A stretch of DNA of 8,230 nucleotides from DATKMS01 sp041497995 (GCA_041497995.1 JBGQHM010000299.1:1-8230); one strand, 5' to 3'; positions 1 to 6,632 are shown, counted from the first letter of the stretch. Numbers and translations are program-made. The notes: generated from the letters alone by a model not told the origin.

Positions 1-1110
1 CCGCCGGACCTCTATAAGGAGCTGCAAGTGGATACGCGCGGCAGCTTCGGCGGCCTCGGCATCGAGATTACCACGCGCAACAACGTACTCACCGTCGTGT
101 CGCCGATCGAAGATACGCCGGCGTACCGTGCGGGGATCAAGTCGGGTGATCAGATCATCAAGATCGAGGACGAGTTCACCAAGGACATGCCGCTCGTCGA
201 GGCCGTCAAGAAGATGCGTGGCCCGAAGGGCAGTACCATCCACGTCACACTCCGCCGCGAAGGGGCACCCAAGCTCATCGATCTGGCCTTGACGCGCGAG
301 GTGATCAAGATTCAAAGCGTCAAGTCCCGCCTGCTCGAAAAGGGGTATGGCTATTTGCGCCTGACACAGTTCCAAGAGCGCACCGACGATGATCTGCAGA
401 AGGCCATGGCCACCATGGAGAAGGAAAACGGCGGGCCGCTGACGGGATTGGTGCTCGATCTGCGCAACAACCCGGGCGGATTGCTGACCCAGGCGGTGAA
501 GGTGTCCGATGAGTTCGTCGACTCCGGTCTGGTCGTCTACACCGACGGACGCTTGGACAGCCAGAAGCAGAAGTACTTCGCACACAAAGCCGGCAGCCAC
601 AGCGACTTCCCGATGATTGTGCTCGTCAACGGAGGCAGCGCCAGCGCCTCAGAAATCGTCGCCGGCTGCCTCCAGGACCACAAGCGCGCCCTCGTGCTCG
701 GTACGCAGACCTTCGGCAAAGGGTCCGTCCAGACCATCTTGCCGCTCGACGAGAATGCCGCGGTGCGCCTGACGACAGCCCGTTACTACACGCCGAACGG
801 CCGCTCTATTCAAGCCACCGGCATCACTCCGGACATCTACGTCGAGGAAGCCATCGTGCAAGCCAAGGCGGACGGTGGCCCGAAGTTCCCCTCCGTGCGC
901 GAGGAAAACTTGCCCGGGCACTTCCAGCAACCGAATAAGCAAGCACCGTCAAAAAACGGTAGCGGGTCGAAGGACGAAGAGGAGAACGACGATGCCGCGA
1001 CCGCCGTGCGCGAAGGTGAGCCGGGCAAGGATCCGCAGCTCGATCGGGCACTCGAGCTCCTCAAGAGCTGGAACGTGTTCAAGACCGTCGTCGCGCAGAG
1101 CACTCCGTAA
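1..1110 (+). CDS. ctpA: Carboxy-terminal processing protease CtpA (S41 family), 5'-truncated by the window edge
   Basis: This is a periplasmic serine protease that trims or degrades proteins from their C-termini, often peptidoglycan hydrolases and lipoproteins. The reading frame is open from base 1, and the GTG at 28 lies inside the conserved lead-in to the PDZ domain, so the true start is upstream. The visible 369 codons hold a PDZ domain (about local residues 13-100, beginning GSFGGLGIEI), the S41 core with LDLRNNPGG (local 152-160), and the Ser-Lys dyad. The Ser is at bases 643-645 in GSASASEI and the Lys at 718-720 in FGKGSVQ, exactly 25 residues apart as in the family. The C-terminus is a charged low-complexity linker followed by DPQLDRALELLKSW, usual for this family. 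The signal peptide and N-terminal helices are missing. In related genomes ctpA follows the murein hydrolase activator envC and precedes a YibQ-type deacetylase; the latter is present here. Confidence 0.95.
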   Translation, partial: PPDLYKELQVDTRGSFGGLGIEITTRNNVLTVVSPIEDTPAYRAGIKSGDQIIKIEDEFTKDMPLVEAVKKMRGPKGSTIHVTLRREGAPKLIDLALTREVIKIQSVKSRLLEKGYGYLRLTQFQERTDDDLQKAMATMEKENGGPLTGLVLDLRNNPGGLLTQAVKVSDEFVDSGLVVYTDGRLDSQKQKYFAHKAGSHSDFPMIVLVNGGSASASEIVAGCLQDHKRALVLGTQTFGKGSVQTILPLDENAAVRLTTARYYTPNGRSIQATGITPDIYVEEAIVQAKADGGPKFPSVREENLPGHFQQPNKQAPSKNGSGSKDEEENDDAATAVREGEPGKDPQLDRALELLKSWNVFKTVVAQSTP

Positions 1111-1135
1111 CCCTGCACCGATGCCGCTGCCATGC

Positions 1136-1170
1136 GAAAGCCCTCTGCGGTGCAGAGGGCTTTCCTTTTT
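1136..1170 (+). terminator. Intrinsic terminator after ctpA
   Basis: A perfect 12-bp stem (GAAAGCCCTCTG at 1136-1147 against CAGAGGGCTTTC at 1153-1164) has a five-base loop, or 13 bp with a three-base loop if C1148-G1152 pairs. A T-tract at 1166-1170 follows directly. This is a textbook Rho-independent terminator 25 nt after the ctpA stop codon. It ends only 11 nt before the GTG of the next gene on the same strand. Confidence 0.88.
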
Positions 1171-1181
1171 GAGCTGACGGC

Positions 1182-2324
1182 GTGCCGCGCTCCGAGCCAC
1201 GCTTGTTCGGATGGGGCTGGTTGATCAGCCTCGTTTCATCGACCATCCTCGGTCTGCTCATTTTCCTGTCGTCGCTCGTTTTGCGCGAACCCGGCGCGCT
1301 CATCGTCGCCCCGTCTGCGCCGCAGCCGCGCGCCAACTGGGCCGCGGACTTTCCGGCACGCATCGAGGCCGTGACTACCGCGCTCGGCCACCTGCCCTGG
1401 CCGCTACAACGGCCCGACGAAGAACCGCAAGGCGCCGGGACGTTGCGCTGGACGCATCGCCGGTACGAGTTGACGCTGCCGGCACCCCCTGACGAAGCCG
1501 CACTCGAGACGACACTCGATCCGATCCGCACCGCAGCACCGGGTGTAACCCTGCACGTAAACCAGGAGGCCGTTGGCGCGCAGGTCCAGGTGGGGATCGA
1601 TGGCCTCCTCACCCACACGCTCACGCTGCACTGGCTCGGGCGCCAACCACGCGTCGCGATCATCATCGACGACCTCGGCAACGATCTGCTCATCGCACGC
1701 ACGCTGGCCGGCATCGATGCGGCGCTGACCTTCGCGGTCATGCCGTTTCGCCCGTTCTCGAAGGAAGCTGCAGAGCTCGCCACGGTGTTTGGGCGAGAGG
1801 TTCTCGTCCACTTGCCGATGGAAGCCGAGAACGGCGAAGATTTCGGGGCCTCGGATATTCTGCTGGTCAGTGCGGATCACGACGCGATCATTCAGCAGCT
1901 CGACGCCAGTCTTGACTCGGTCCCGCATGCCGTCGGCGTCAACAACCATATGGGCTCCCGCTTCACCAGCGACCGTGCCCACATGCTGTGGGTGCTCGAG
2001 TATCTCAAGCAGAAGGACCTCTTCTTCATCGACAGCCGCACCACCCCACACAGCGTTGCCTGCGAAGTCGCGGCGGCCATCAATTTGCGCTGCGCCTCGC
2101 GGACCCTCTTTCTCGACGACAACGATGACGCGGCGGCGATCCGCGCGCAGATCGAGTCGCTCCCCAAGCTCGCACGCCAACAAGGCGACGTCATCGCCAT
2201 CGGCCATGCGCGCCCCGCTACCGCCGCTGCGCTGCAGGCTGCTCTCCCCGCCTTCGCAGCGGCCGGCGTCCAAGTCGTATCCGCCTCGACGGTCATTGCG
2301 GACCTCGCCTTGGCGCGTCATTAG
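1182..2324 (+). CDS. yibQ: Divergent polysaccharide deacetylase, YibQ family (DUF610)
   Basis: A 380-residue protein with one N-terminal membrane segment (about residues 12-34), a Pro/Ala-rich linker, a small domain at about 70-150, and a C-terminal NodB-like barrel. Family motifs are IIDDLG (161-166; Asp163/Asp164 are likely metal or catalytic residues), HLPME (210-214), NNHMGS (254-259), DSRT (284-287), FLD (310-312) and IGHARP (340-345). The active domain is probably periplasmic and membrane-anchored, and the family is presumed to act on envelope glycans. The exact substrate is not established, and deacetylase activity is inferred from the fold. GTG at 1182 is the first possible start, because an in-frame TGA lies at 1170-1172. 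Only a weak GAG (1171-1173) serves as ribosome-binding site. The position behind ctpA matches the envC-ctpA-yibQ arrangement common in Gram-negative bacteria. Confidence 0.9.
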   Translation: MPRSEPRLFGWGWLISLVSSTILGLLIFLSSLVLREPGALIVAPSAPQPRANWAADFPARIEAVTTALGHLPWPLQRPDEEPQGAGTLRWTHRRYELTLPAPPDEAALETTLDPIRTAAPGVTLHVNQEAVGAQVQVGIDGLLTHTLTLHWLGRQPRVAIIIDDLGNDLLIARTLAGIDAALTFAVMPFRPFSKEAAELATVFGREVLVHLPMEAENGEDFGASDILLVSADHDAIIQQLDASLDSVPHAVGVNNHMGSRFTSDRAHMLWVLEYLKQKDLFFIDSRTTPHSVACEVAAAINLRCASRTLFLDDNDDAAAIRAQIESLPKLARQQGDVIAIGHARPATAAALQAALPAFAAAGVQVVSASTVIADLALARH

Positions 2325-2339
2325 GCGTTCTGTTAGAGT
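2310..2339 (+). promoter_or_regulatory. Candidate sigma70-type promoter for xseA, leaderless geometry
   Basis: TTGGCG (2310-2315) is separated by 18 bp from TAGAGT (2334-2339). Each matches its consensus at four of six positions, including T1, A2 and T6 of the -10. The -10 ends six bases before the xseA ATG at 2346, so the predicted transcription start falls on that A. The -35 lies inside the end of the upstream coding sequence. No Shine-Dalgarno is visible before xseA, which fits a leaderless transcript. This rests on motif reading only. Confidence 0.4.
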
Positions 2340-2345
2340 CGCCGC

Positions 2346-3563
2346 ATGCAGCTGCCCCTGGACTTGTCGGCACTCACCACGGTGCTGACCGTGTCACAGC
2401 TCAATCAGCGGGTCCGTGACACCCTCGACGCTGAGCTTGATGAAGTCTGGGTGGTTGGCGAGCTTTCCAATTTCCGAGTTCCGCCGTCCGGACACTTCTA
2501 CTTCAGCCTGAAGGATGGGCGGAGTCAGATCGCTGCGGTGATGTTCCGTTCCGCCAACCAACTCCTAGCGTTCCGGCCGGAGGACGGCATGCAGGTCATC
2601 GTGCGCGGCCACGTTGGGCTCTACGAGGTGCGCGGCAATTTGCAACTGTACGTCGAGGCCATGGAGCCGCGCGGCGTGGGCAGCCTGCAGCTCGCCCTCG
2701 AACAATTGAAAAAGCAGCTCGCCGCCGAAGGCCTGTTCGCCGAGGCACGCAAGCGTCCCCTGCCCTTCCTGCCGCGCGCCGTCGGCATCGTCACGGCCCT
2801 CAACGGCGCCGCAATCCATGACCTGCTGGTAGTGCTGCACGGGCGTCTGCCGAGTGTGCGCATCGTCGTGCGTCCGGTACGTGTTCAAGGAAGGGAGGCA
2901 CCGCCCGAGATCGTCGAAGCGATCGCTGACATCGGTCGTGTTCCCGACATCGACGTCGTCATCGTCGGCCGCGGCGGCGGCTCACTGGAGGATCTATGGG
3001 CGTTCAACGATGAACGCGTGGCACGCGCCATCGCGGCATCGCGCGTACCCGTGGTCTCAGCCGTCGGCCACGAGGTCGACGTGACGATCGCGGATCTGGT
3101 CGCGGACCGGCGTGCACCGACACCGACCGCCGCGGCCGCGATGGTCGTGCCGGACCAACACGATCTCACCGCGTGGCTCGAACGGGAAGCGGCCGGCCTC
3201 GCTGCCGCCGTGCACCGGCAGATCGCCCGGCAGCGCGAGCGGCTGAGCGCCCAGGCACGACACCTACGCGATCCGCGGCAAGTCTTGAAAGCGCTGCAGC
3301 TGCGCACCGACGAGCTCAGCGAACGCGCCTTGCGCGCCCTCCACACGCGTCTCCGCCTGGTGCGGCAGCAGCTCCGCGGTGGTGCCGAGCGTCTCCAGGC
3401 ATTGAGCCCGCTGGCCGTACTGGAGCGTGGCTATAGCATCGCGCGGCGCGCCGACGGTAGCGTTGTTCGCGACGCGGCCGCTGTGCGAGTCGGTGATCGC
3501 CTCCGTCTGACCTTTGCCCGCGGTATCGCCGCCGTGCGCGTCGAGGACCCCGACGTCAGTTGA
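2346..3563 (+). CDS. xseA: Exodeoxyribonuclease VII large subunit
   Basis: This is the catalytic subunit of exonuclease VII, which with XseB degrades single-stranded DNA from both ends, releasing oligonucleotides; it acts in the cytoplasm in repair and recombination. Residues 14-108 form the N-terminal OB-fold DNA-binding domain (LTVSQLNQ, then GELSNF and GHFYFSLKD). The nuclease domain has GAAIHD (154-159), GRGGGS (208-213), EDLWAFNDE (215-223), AVGHEVDVTIAD (239-250) and DRRAPTPTAAA (254-264). An Arg/Gln/Leu-rich helical, probably coiled-coil, stretch covers about 271-350. The C-terminus carries LERGYSI (359-365) and a VRVGDRL strand. At 405 residues it is shorter than the E. coli protein (about 456), mostly through a shorter coiled-coil part. 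The spacer from the yibQ-like stop is 21 nt. The usual TS-x-TGAA segment reads TALNGAA (150-156), a mild deviation. Confidence 0.97.
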   Translation: MQLPLDLSALTTVLTVSQLNQRVRDTLDAELDEVWVVGELSNFRVPPSGHFYFSLKDGRSQIAAVMFRSANQLLAFRPEDGMQVIVRGHVGLYEVRGNLQLYVEAMEPRGVGSLQLALEQLKKQLAAEGLFAEARKRPLPFLPRAVGIVTALNGAAIHDLLVVLHGRLPSVRIVVRPVRVQGREAPPEIVEAIADIGRVPDIDVVIVGRGGGSLEDLWAFNDERVARAIAASRVPVVSAVGHEVDVTIADLVADRRAPTPTAAAAMVVPDQHDLTAWLEREAAGLAAAVHRQIARQRERLSAQARHLRDPRQVLKALQLRTDELSERALRALHTRLRLVRQQLRGGAERLQALSPLAVLERGYSIARRADGSVVRDAAAVRVGDRLRLTFARGIAAVRVEDPDVS

Positions 3564-3591
3564 TGGAACGGTTGCGGGTGCGAGGGCATGT

Positions 3592-3834
3592 ATGGCGGAC
3601 AAGAAAGAGAAGAAGTTCGATCAAGGCATGGCCGAGCTCGAGGCTATCGTGGCACGACTCGAGACCGGCGAGCTGCCGTTGGAGGAAGCGTTGGCAGCGT
3701 TCGAAGCCGGGGTCGCGTTGGTGCGCACGCTGAACCAACGGCTCACGGAAGCGGAAGCCCGCGTCGAGCTACTGACCCGCGACGCAAGCGGCAAGCTGCA
3801 GCTGCAGCCGCTGGAGCCGGGAAGCAAGGAATGA
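3592..3834 (+). CDS. xseB: Exodeoxyribonuclease VII small subunit
   Basis: An 80-residue helical-hairpin protein, the normal length for XseB, which coats the long XseA coiled coil. The family pattern is clear: FDQGMAELEAIVARLETGEL, then a second helix with LEEALAAFEAGVALV and finally LTEAEARVELL. I chose ATG 3592 because GAGG (3582-3585) sits 6 nt upstream and the family begins with a short Lys-rich segment (MADKKEKKF). A longer reading from 3514 would overlap xseA and adds 26 residues unlike the family. The gene starts 28 nt after the xseA stop, and its TGA overlaps the ispA ATG (ATGA at 3831-3834), so co-expression with both neighbours is likely. Confidence 0.95.
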   Translation: MADKKEKKFDQGMAELEAIVARLETGELPLEEALAAFEAGVALVRTLNQRLTEAEARVELLTRDASGKLQLQPLEPGSKE

Positions 3835-4724
3835 ATCTGCAGCAGTACCTCGCCCGCCGCCAACAACGCGTGGACCGGTTTCTCGAACGGTGCATCCCAC
3901 CGGCGAATCAGTCGGACACCCTGACTCACGCGATGCGCTACAGCCTGTTCTCCGGCGGCAAGCGCATTCGCCCGATTCTCTCGATCGCTGCAACGGAGAC
4001 GCTCGGTGCGGCCGTCACGCCGGTGCTACCATTCGCCTGCGCCCTCGAATTGATTCATACGTACTCGCTCATCCATGACGACCTTCCGGCGATGGATGAC
4101 GACGACGTGCGTCGCGGTCAGCCGACCAGCCACCGCGTGTTCGGCGAAGGCATGGCGATACTGGCTGGCGACGCGCTGCTGACGGAAGCATTTCGGATCA
4201 TGGCAGAGGCGACCGCCAAACCGGGGGTCTCGCAGCGGCGTGCGCTGCAGGTGCTCACCGAGATCGCCAGCGCCGCCGGCGCACGCGGCATGGTCGCGGG
4301 CCAGGCAGACGACTTGAACGCCGAGAACCGCGCCATCGATCTGCCTACCGTCGAGTGGATTCACATTCGCAAGACCGGCGCGCTGATTCGTGCCGCGGTA
4401 CGGGCCGGCGCCGTGCTCGGCGGTGCGCGCGCGGACCAGCTGCAGCGGCTGACGCGCTACGCGGACTGCCTTGGGTTGGCGTTCCAAATCGCTGACGACA
4501 TTCTCGACGCTGAAGGATCGACCGCGATGACCGGGAAGACCCCTGGCCGCGATAAGGCTCGCCACAAGGCGACGTTCCCGGCCGTGCTCGGTCTCCCCGC
4601 CGCCAAGGAACGAGCGCGCGAGTTGCTCGCGAACGCGCTCGAGGAGCTGCGCAGCTTCAAGCGGCAGGCCGAGCCGTTGCGAGAGATCGCACGCTTCGCC
4701 GTCGGACGCGCTTGCCCGTCTTGA
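3831..4724 (+). CDS. ispA: Polyprenyl synthetase, farnesyl diphosphate synthase type
   Basis: This cytoplasmic prenyltransferase condenses DMAPP and IPP to geranyl and then farnesyl diphosphate, feeding quinone, undecaprenyl and hopanoid or carotenoid synthesis. It has 297 residues, the usual IspA length. Motifs in order are GGKRIRP (42-48, IPP binding), the first Asp-rich motif DDLPAMD (83-89, with the bacterial two-residue insertion, DDx4D), GMVAGQ (153-158), KTGALI (181-186) and the second Asp-rich motif DDILD (222-226). Tyr78, five residues before the first motif, fits a type II FPP synthase product-length pattern. ATG 3831 overlaps the xseB stop as ATGA, with GGGAAG (3819-3824) as a plausible ribosome-binding site. 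The frame is open upstream to 3588, but that part only shadows xseB. The stop shares a base with the tlyA start. Confidence 0.96.
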   Translation: MNLQQYLARRQQRVDRFLERCIPPANQSDTLTHAMRYSLFSGGKRIRPILSIAATETLGAAVTPVLPFACALELIHTYSLIHDDLPAMDDDDVRRGQPTSHRVFGEGMAILAGDALLTEAFRIMAEATAKPGVSQRRALQVLTEIASAAGARGMVAGQADDLNAENRAIDLPTVEWIHIRKTGALIRAAVRAGAVLGGARADQLQRLTRYADCLGLAFQIADDILDAEGSTAMTGKTPGRDKARHKATFPAVLGLPAAKERARELLANALEELRSFKRQAEPLREIARFAVGRACPS

Positions 4725-5485
4725 TGGCCGCCAAGCGCGTGCGCATCGACTCCCTACTCGTCGACCGCGGTCTGGTGGCCAGCCGCGAACGCGCGCGCCG
4801 CCTGGTGATGGCGGGCGATGTCTGGGTTGCCGATCAGCGCGTCGATAAACCGGGCGCGTTGGTCTCAGTCGATGCGCCGGTTGAAGTGCGTGGCGCGGAC
4901 ATCCCGTTCGTCAGCCGCGGTGGGCTCAAACTCGACGGCGCACTCACGCACTGGCAGATCGACGTAAGTGGAGTCTTTGCCATCGACATCGGCGCATCCA
5001 CCGGCGGCTTCACGGATTGTCTCTTGCAACGGGGTGCGCACCACGTCGTCGCTATCGACGTCGGCTATGGCCAGTTCGCCTGGAAGCTCCGCCAGGACGC
5101 GCGCGTTACCCTCTTCGAACGCGCCAACATCCGCAGCTTCGATGCATCACGGTTGCCGCAGCAGGCCGACGTGGCAGTGATCGATGTGTCGTTCATCTCG
5201 TTGCGCCTGGTACTTGGGACGGTGATCCGGTTGGTGCGACCGGGCGGCGTCATCCTGGCGATGGTGAAGCCGCAGTTCGAAGTTGGCAAAGGTGAGGTGG
5301 GCAAAGGTGGGGTGGTGCGTGATCCCACGCAGCAACAAGCAGCCGTCGAAGCCATCCGTGAGCTCGGTAGCACGCTCGGGCTTGTGTGCCGGGGTGACTA
5401 CCCGTCACCGATTCTCGGACCGAAGGGCAATCGAGAATTCTTTCTCCACTTCACCGTGCACGCATTCGGTGCAGCTTCGGCGTAG
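4724..5485 (+). CDS. tlyA: TlyA family rRNA (cytidine-2'-O)-methyltransferase / hemolysin A family protein
   Basis: A 253-residue SAM-dependent RNA methyltransferase. Residues 4-60 form an S4 RNA-binding domain (RIDSLLVDRGL, then a basic ERARRLVMAG). The FtsJ-like domain carries the SAM loop DIGASTGGFTD (88-98). The 2'-O-methyltransferase tetrad is Lys69 (SRGGLKL), Asp154 (IDVSFIS), Lys182 (KPQFE) and Glu238 (GNREFF). As I recall, these are the same residue numbers as in Mycobacterium tuberculosis TlyA, which methylates 16S and 23S rRNA cytidines and whose loss gives capreomycin resistance. That agreement also supports ATG 4724, which overlaps the ispA stop (TGATG), over an in-frame TTG at 4712. 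There is no clear Shine-Dalgarno, so translation probably depends on coupling to ispA. Hemolysin activity attributed to some homologues is not implied here. Confidence 0.94.
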   Translation: MAAKRVRIDSLLVDRGLVASRERARRLVMAGDVWVADQRVDKPGALVSVDAPVEVRGADIPFVSRGGLKLDGALTHWQIDVSGVFAIDIGASTGGFTDCLLQRGAHHVVAIDVGYGQFAWKLRQDARVTLFERANIRSFDASRLPQQADVAVIDVSFISLRLVLGTVIRLVRPGGVILAMVKPQFEVGKGEVGKGGVVRDPTQQQAAVEAIRELGSTLGLVCRGDYPSPILGPKGNREFFLHFTVHAFGAASA

Positions 5486-5521
5486 GTGCTCGCAAAAGCC
5501 TTAGGACGCCCCGCCACGGAG

Positions 5522-5550
5522 TTGCACACGCTCAACAGTCGGCCTACCGT
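5522..5550 (+). promoter_or_regulatory. Weak candidate promoter for the PlsC-like gene
   Basis: TTGCAC (5522-5527), a 17-bp spacer and TACCGT (5545-5550) lie in the 77-bp gap after tlyA. The -10 ends 12 bp before the ATG at 5563, giving a predicted leader of about 6 nt and no room for a Shine-Dalgarno. Each box matches consensus at only three of six positions, so this is tentative. The gene could instead be transcribed by read-through from tlyA. Confidence 0.25.
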
Positions 5551-5562
5551 GCACGGCCACTG

Positions 5563-6273
5563 ATGAGCCGTGGGCTGTACCTCGTTTGGGTGTACACGAT
5601 GATCGGGCTGTGGACGCTCGTTGTGTTTCCGTCGTCCTTCATCGTCACCCTGCTCACCGGCTCGCATCGGATCGGCCATCGCCTGCATGCACGCTTCTGG
5701 GGTCGCATGATTCTGTGGTCGTGCGGCGTGCGCCTGCGCGTGCACCATGGCGAGCGCCTGCACCGCGGCGCGTCATACGTACTGATGATCAACCACAACT
5801 CGCACTTCGCGGGCTACGCTGTGGCTGCGGCGATTCCGCTGCAGTGGCGCGCCGTGCTGAGCATCAAGCTGCGCAAGATTCCGGTATTCGCCTGGATCGC
5901 ACTGCTGGCAGGTCACATCTTCATCGACACGCAGCGCAGCCGACGGGCGATCGCCACACTGAACCCGGCCGCAGACAAACTGCACAGCGGGCTCTCGGTA
6001 GTGATCTTTCCGGAGGGCAAACGCCACGACGACACGGATCTGCTGCCCTTCCGTTCGGGCGGCTTTCATCTCGCCGTCCACGCCGGCATCCCAGTTGTCC
6101 CACTCACAGCCGTTGAGCGGAGACGGCCTGGATCCGCGCGCTCGGTCGCGGTGCTCGATTTGTACGTCGATCCACCTATCGCAACCATGGATCGTACGCC
6201 GGAGGACGTTCCGATTCTGGTTGAGCGGACCCGCGCCGCGATGCAGGCGCATTTGAGCGCTCCGGAGGCGTGA
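5563..6273 (+). CDS. PlsC-like 1-acyl-glycerol-3-phosphate acyltransferase family protein with altered active site
   Basis: A 236-residue membrane-associated protein of the PlsC/LPLAT family, which transfers acyl groups from acyl-CoA or acyl-ACP to lysophosphatidate or similar acceptors. A hydrophobic N-terminus (about 5-32) likely anchors it at the inner membrane. Motif I reads NHNSHFAG (77-84): the catalytic His78 is present, but the Asp of HX4D is Ala83 (codon GCG, 5809-5811). Motif II reads GHIFIDT (117-123) where GxIxIDR is usual. Motif III, FPEGKR (149-154), and the following PFRSGGFHLA are intact, as is motif IV IPVVPL (176-181). Length and order of motifs are normal and I see no frameshift. 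It may be a divergent acyltransferase with another acceptor, or a protein with weakened activity; I cannot tell which. There is no Shine-Dalgarno before ATG 5563. Confidence 0.87.
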   Translation: MSRGLYLVWVYTMIGLWTLVVFPSSFIVTLLTGSHRIGHRLHARFWGRMILWSCGVRLRVHHGERLHRGASYVLMINHNSHFAGYAVAAAIPLQWRAVLSIKLRKIPVFAWIALLAGHIFIDTQRSRRAIATLNPAADKLHSGLSVVIFPEGKRHDDTDLLPFRSGGFHLAVHAGIPVVPLTAVERRRPGSARSVAVLDLYVDPPIATMDRTPEDVPILVERTRAAMQAHLSAPEA

Positions 6274-6284
6274 ACGCTCTAGTA

Positions 6285-6318
6285 CGTCACACGATCGGCA
6301 CTTTGCCGCGGTGTGACG
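6285..6318 (+). repeat. Composite hairpin downstream of the PlsC-like gene, possible terminator
   Basis: Outer arms CGTCACAC (6285-6292) and GTGTGACG (6311-6318) are exact inverted copies. Between them CGGCA (6296-6300) pairs with TGCCG (6304-6308) around a three-base loop. The hairpin starts 11 bases after the plsC-like stop codon. It is followed by ATAATCCTT rather than a T-run, so it is at best a non-canonical terminator or an mRNA 3'-end stabiliser. Confidence 0.45.
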
Positions 6319-6605
6319 ATAATCCTTGCAGCACCGACGCTAGCATTTTGGGCACGTGATGGTCTGGCGGCGCGAGCATGTGGGCGAATTGTACCGCGAC
6401 CCCACTGGCACGAGGCCTGCTCAACATCGGAGCCAGGAGGTTCGCACAGATGGTCAAGCTGACGTGGCTCCCACACTGGCAAGCATACTCGGTGAGATGG
6501 AACGGTCGCATCATCGGCATGCTGCGGTGCACGGTGCCGCTGCCATTTCGCATGGCGGTTGAGTTCGCATGACAATCTCCCGCTGCGATCAATCTCGCAC
6601 CCTCC

Positions 6606-6632
6606 GGCGAGCGTCACACATGGATGCTCGCC
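6606..6632. repeat. Ten-bp-arm inverted repeat in the intergenic region
   Basis: GGCGAGCGTC (6606-6615) pairs with GATGCTCGCC (6623-6632), with one G-U wobble and a seven-base loop (6616-6622). There is no T-tract on either side, so it is not a standard terminator. It could be an operator, or a hairpin in a longer transcript crossing the region. Confidence 0.45.

Noticed and set aside
1079..1783. A 234-codon minus-strand frame across the ctpA end and the yibQ-like start
   Set aside because: It runs through the ctpA terminator and two well-supported genes; the translation is Ser/Arg/Ala-rich and resembles nothing known.
1404..2321. A 305-codon open frame on the minus strand opposite the yibQ-like gene
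   Set aside because: It is the antisense shadow of a well-supported gene in high-GC DNA, with low-complexity Arg/Asp/Gly-rich translation and no family motif.
3514..3591. Upstream ATG for xseB giving a 106-residue protein
   Set aside because: It overlaps xseA and the extra residues do not fit the family; ATG 3592 has a GAGG ribosome-binding site at proper spacing.
3588..3830. An 81-residue N-terminal extension of ispA
   Set aside because: The extension is the out-of-frame reading of xseB, is Arg/Gly-rich, and IspA proteins are normally about 300 residues, matching ATG 3831.
4712..4723. TTG start giving tlyA four more residues
   Set aside because: ATG 4724 overlaps the ispA stop and places the catalytic tetrad at the residue numbers I recall for characterised TlyA.
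5279..5314. Near-repeat coding for VGKGEVGKGGVV in tlyA
   Set aside because: This Gly/Lys-rich loop after KPQFE is normal in TlyA proteins and is not a tandem duplication.
6429..6471. Seven-bp inverted repeat GGAGCCA/TGGCTCC
   Set aside because: Short arms with a 29-nt loop are expected by chance in sequence of this composition.
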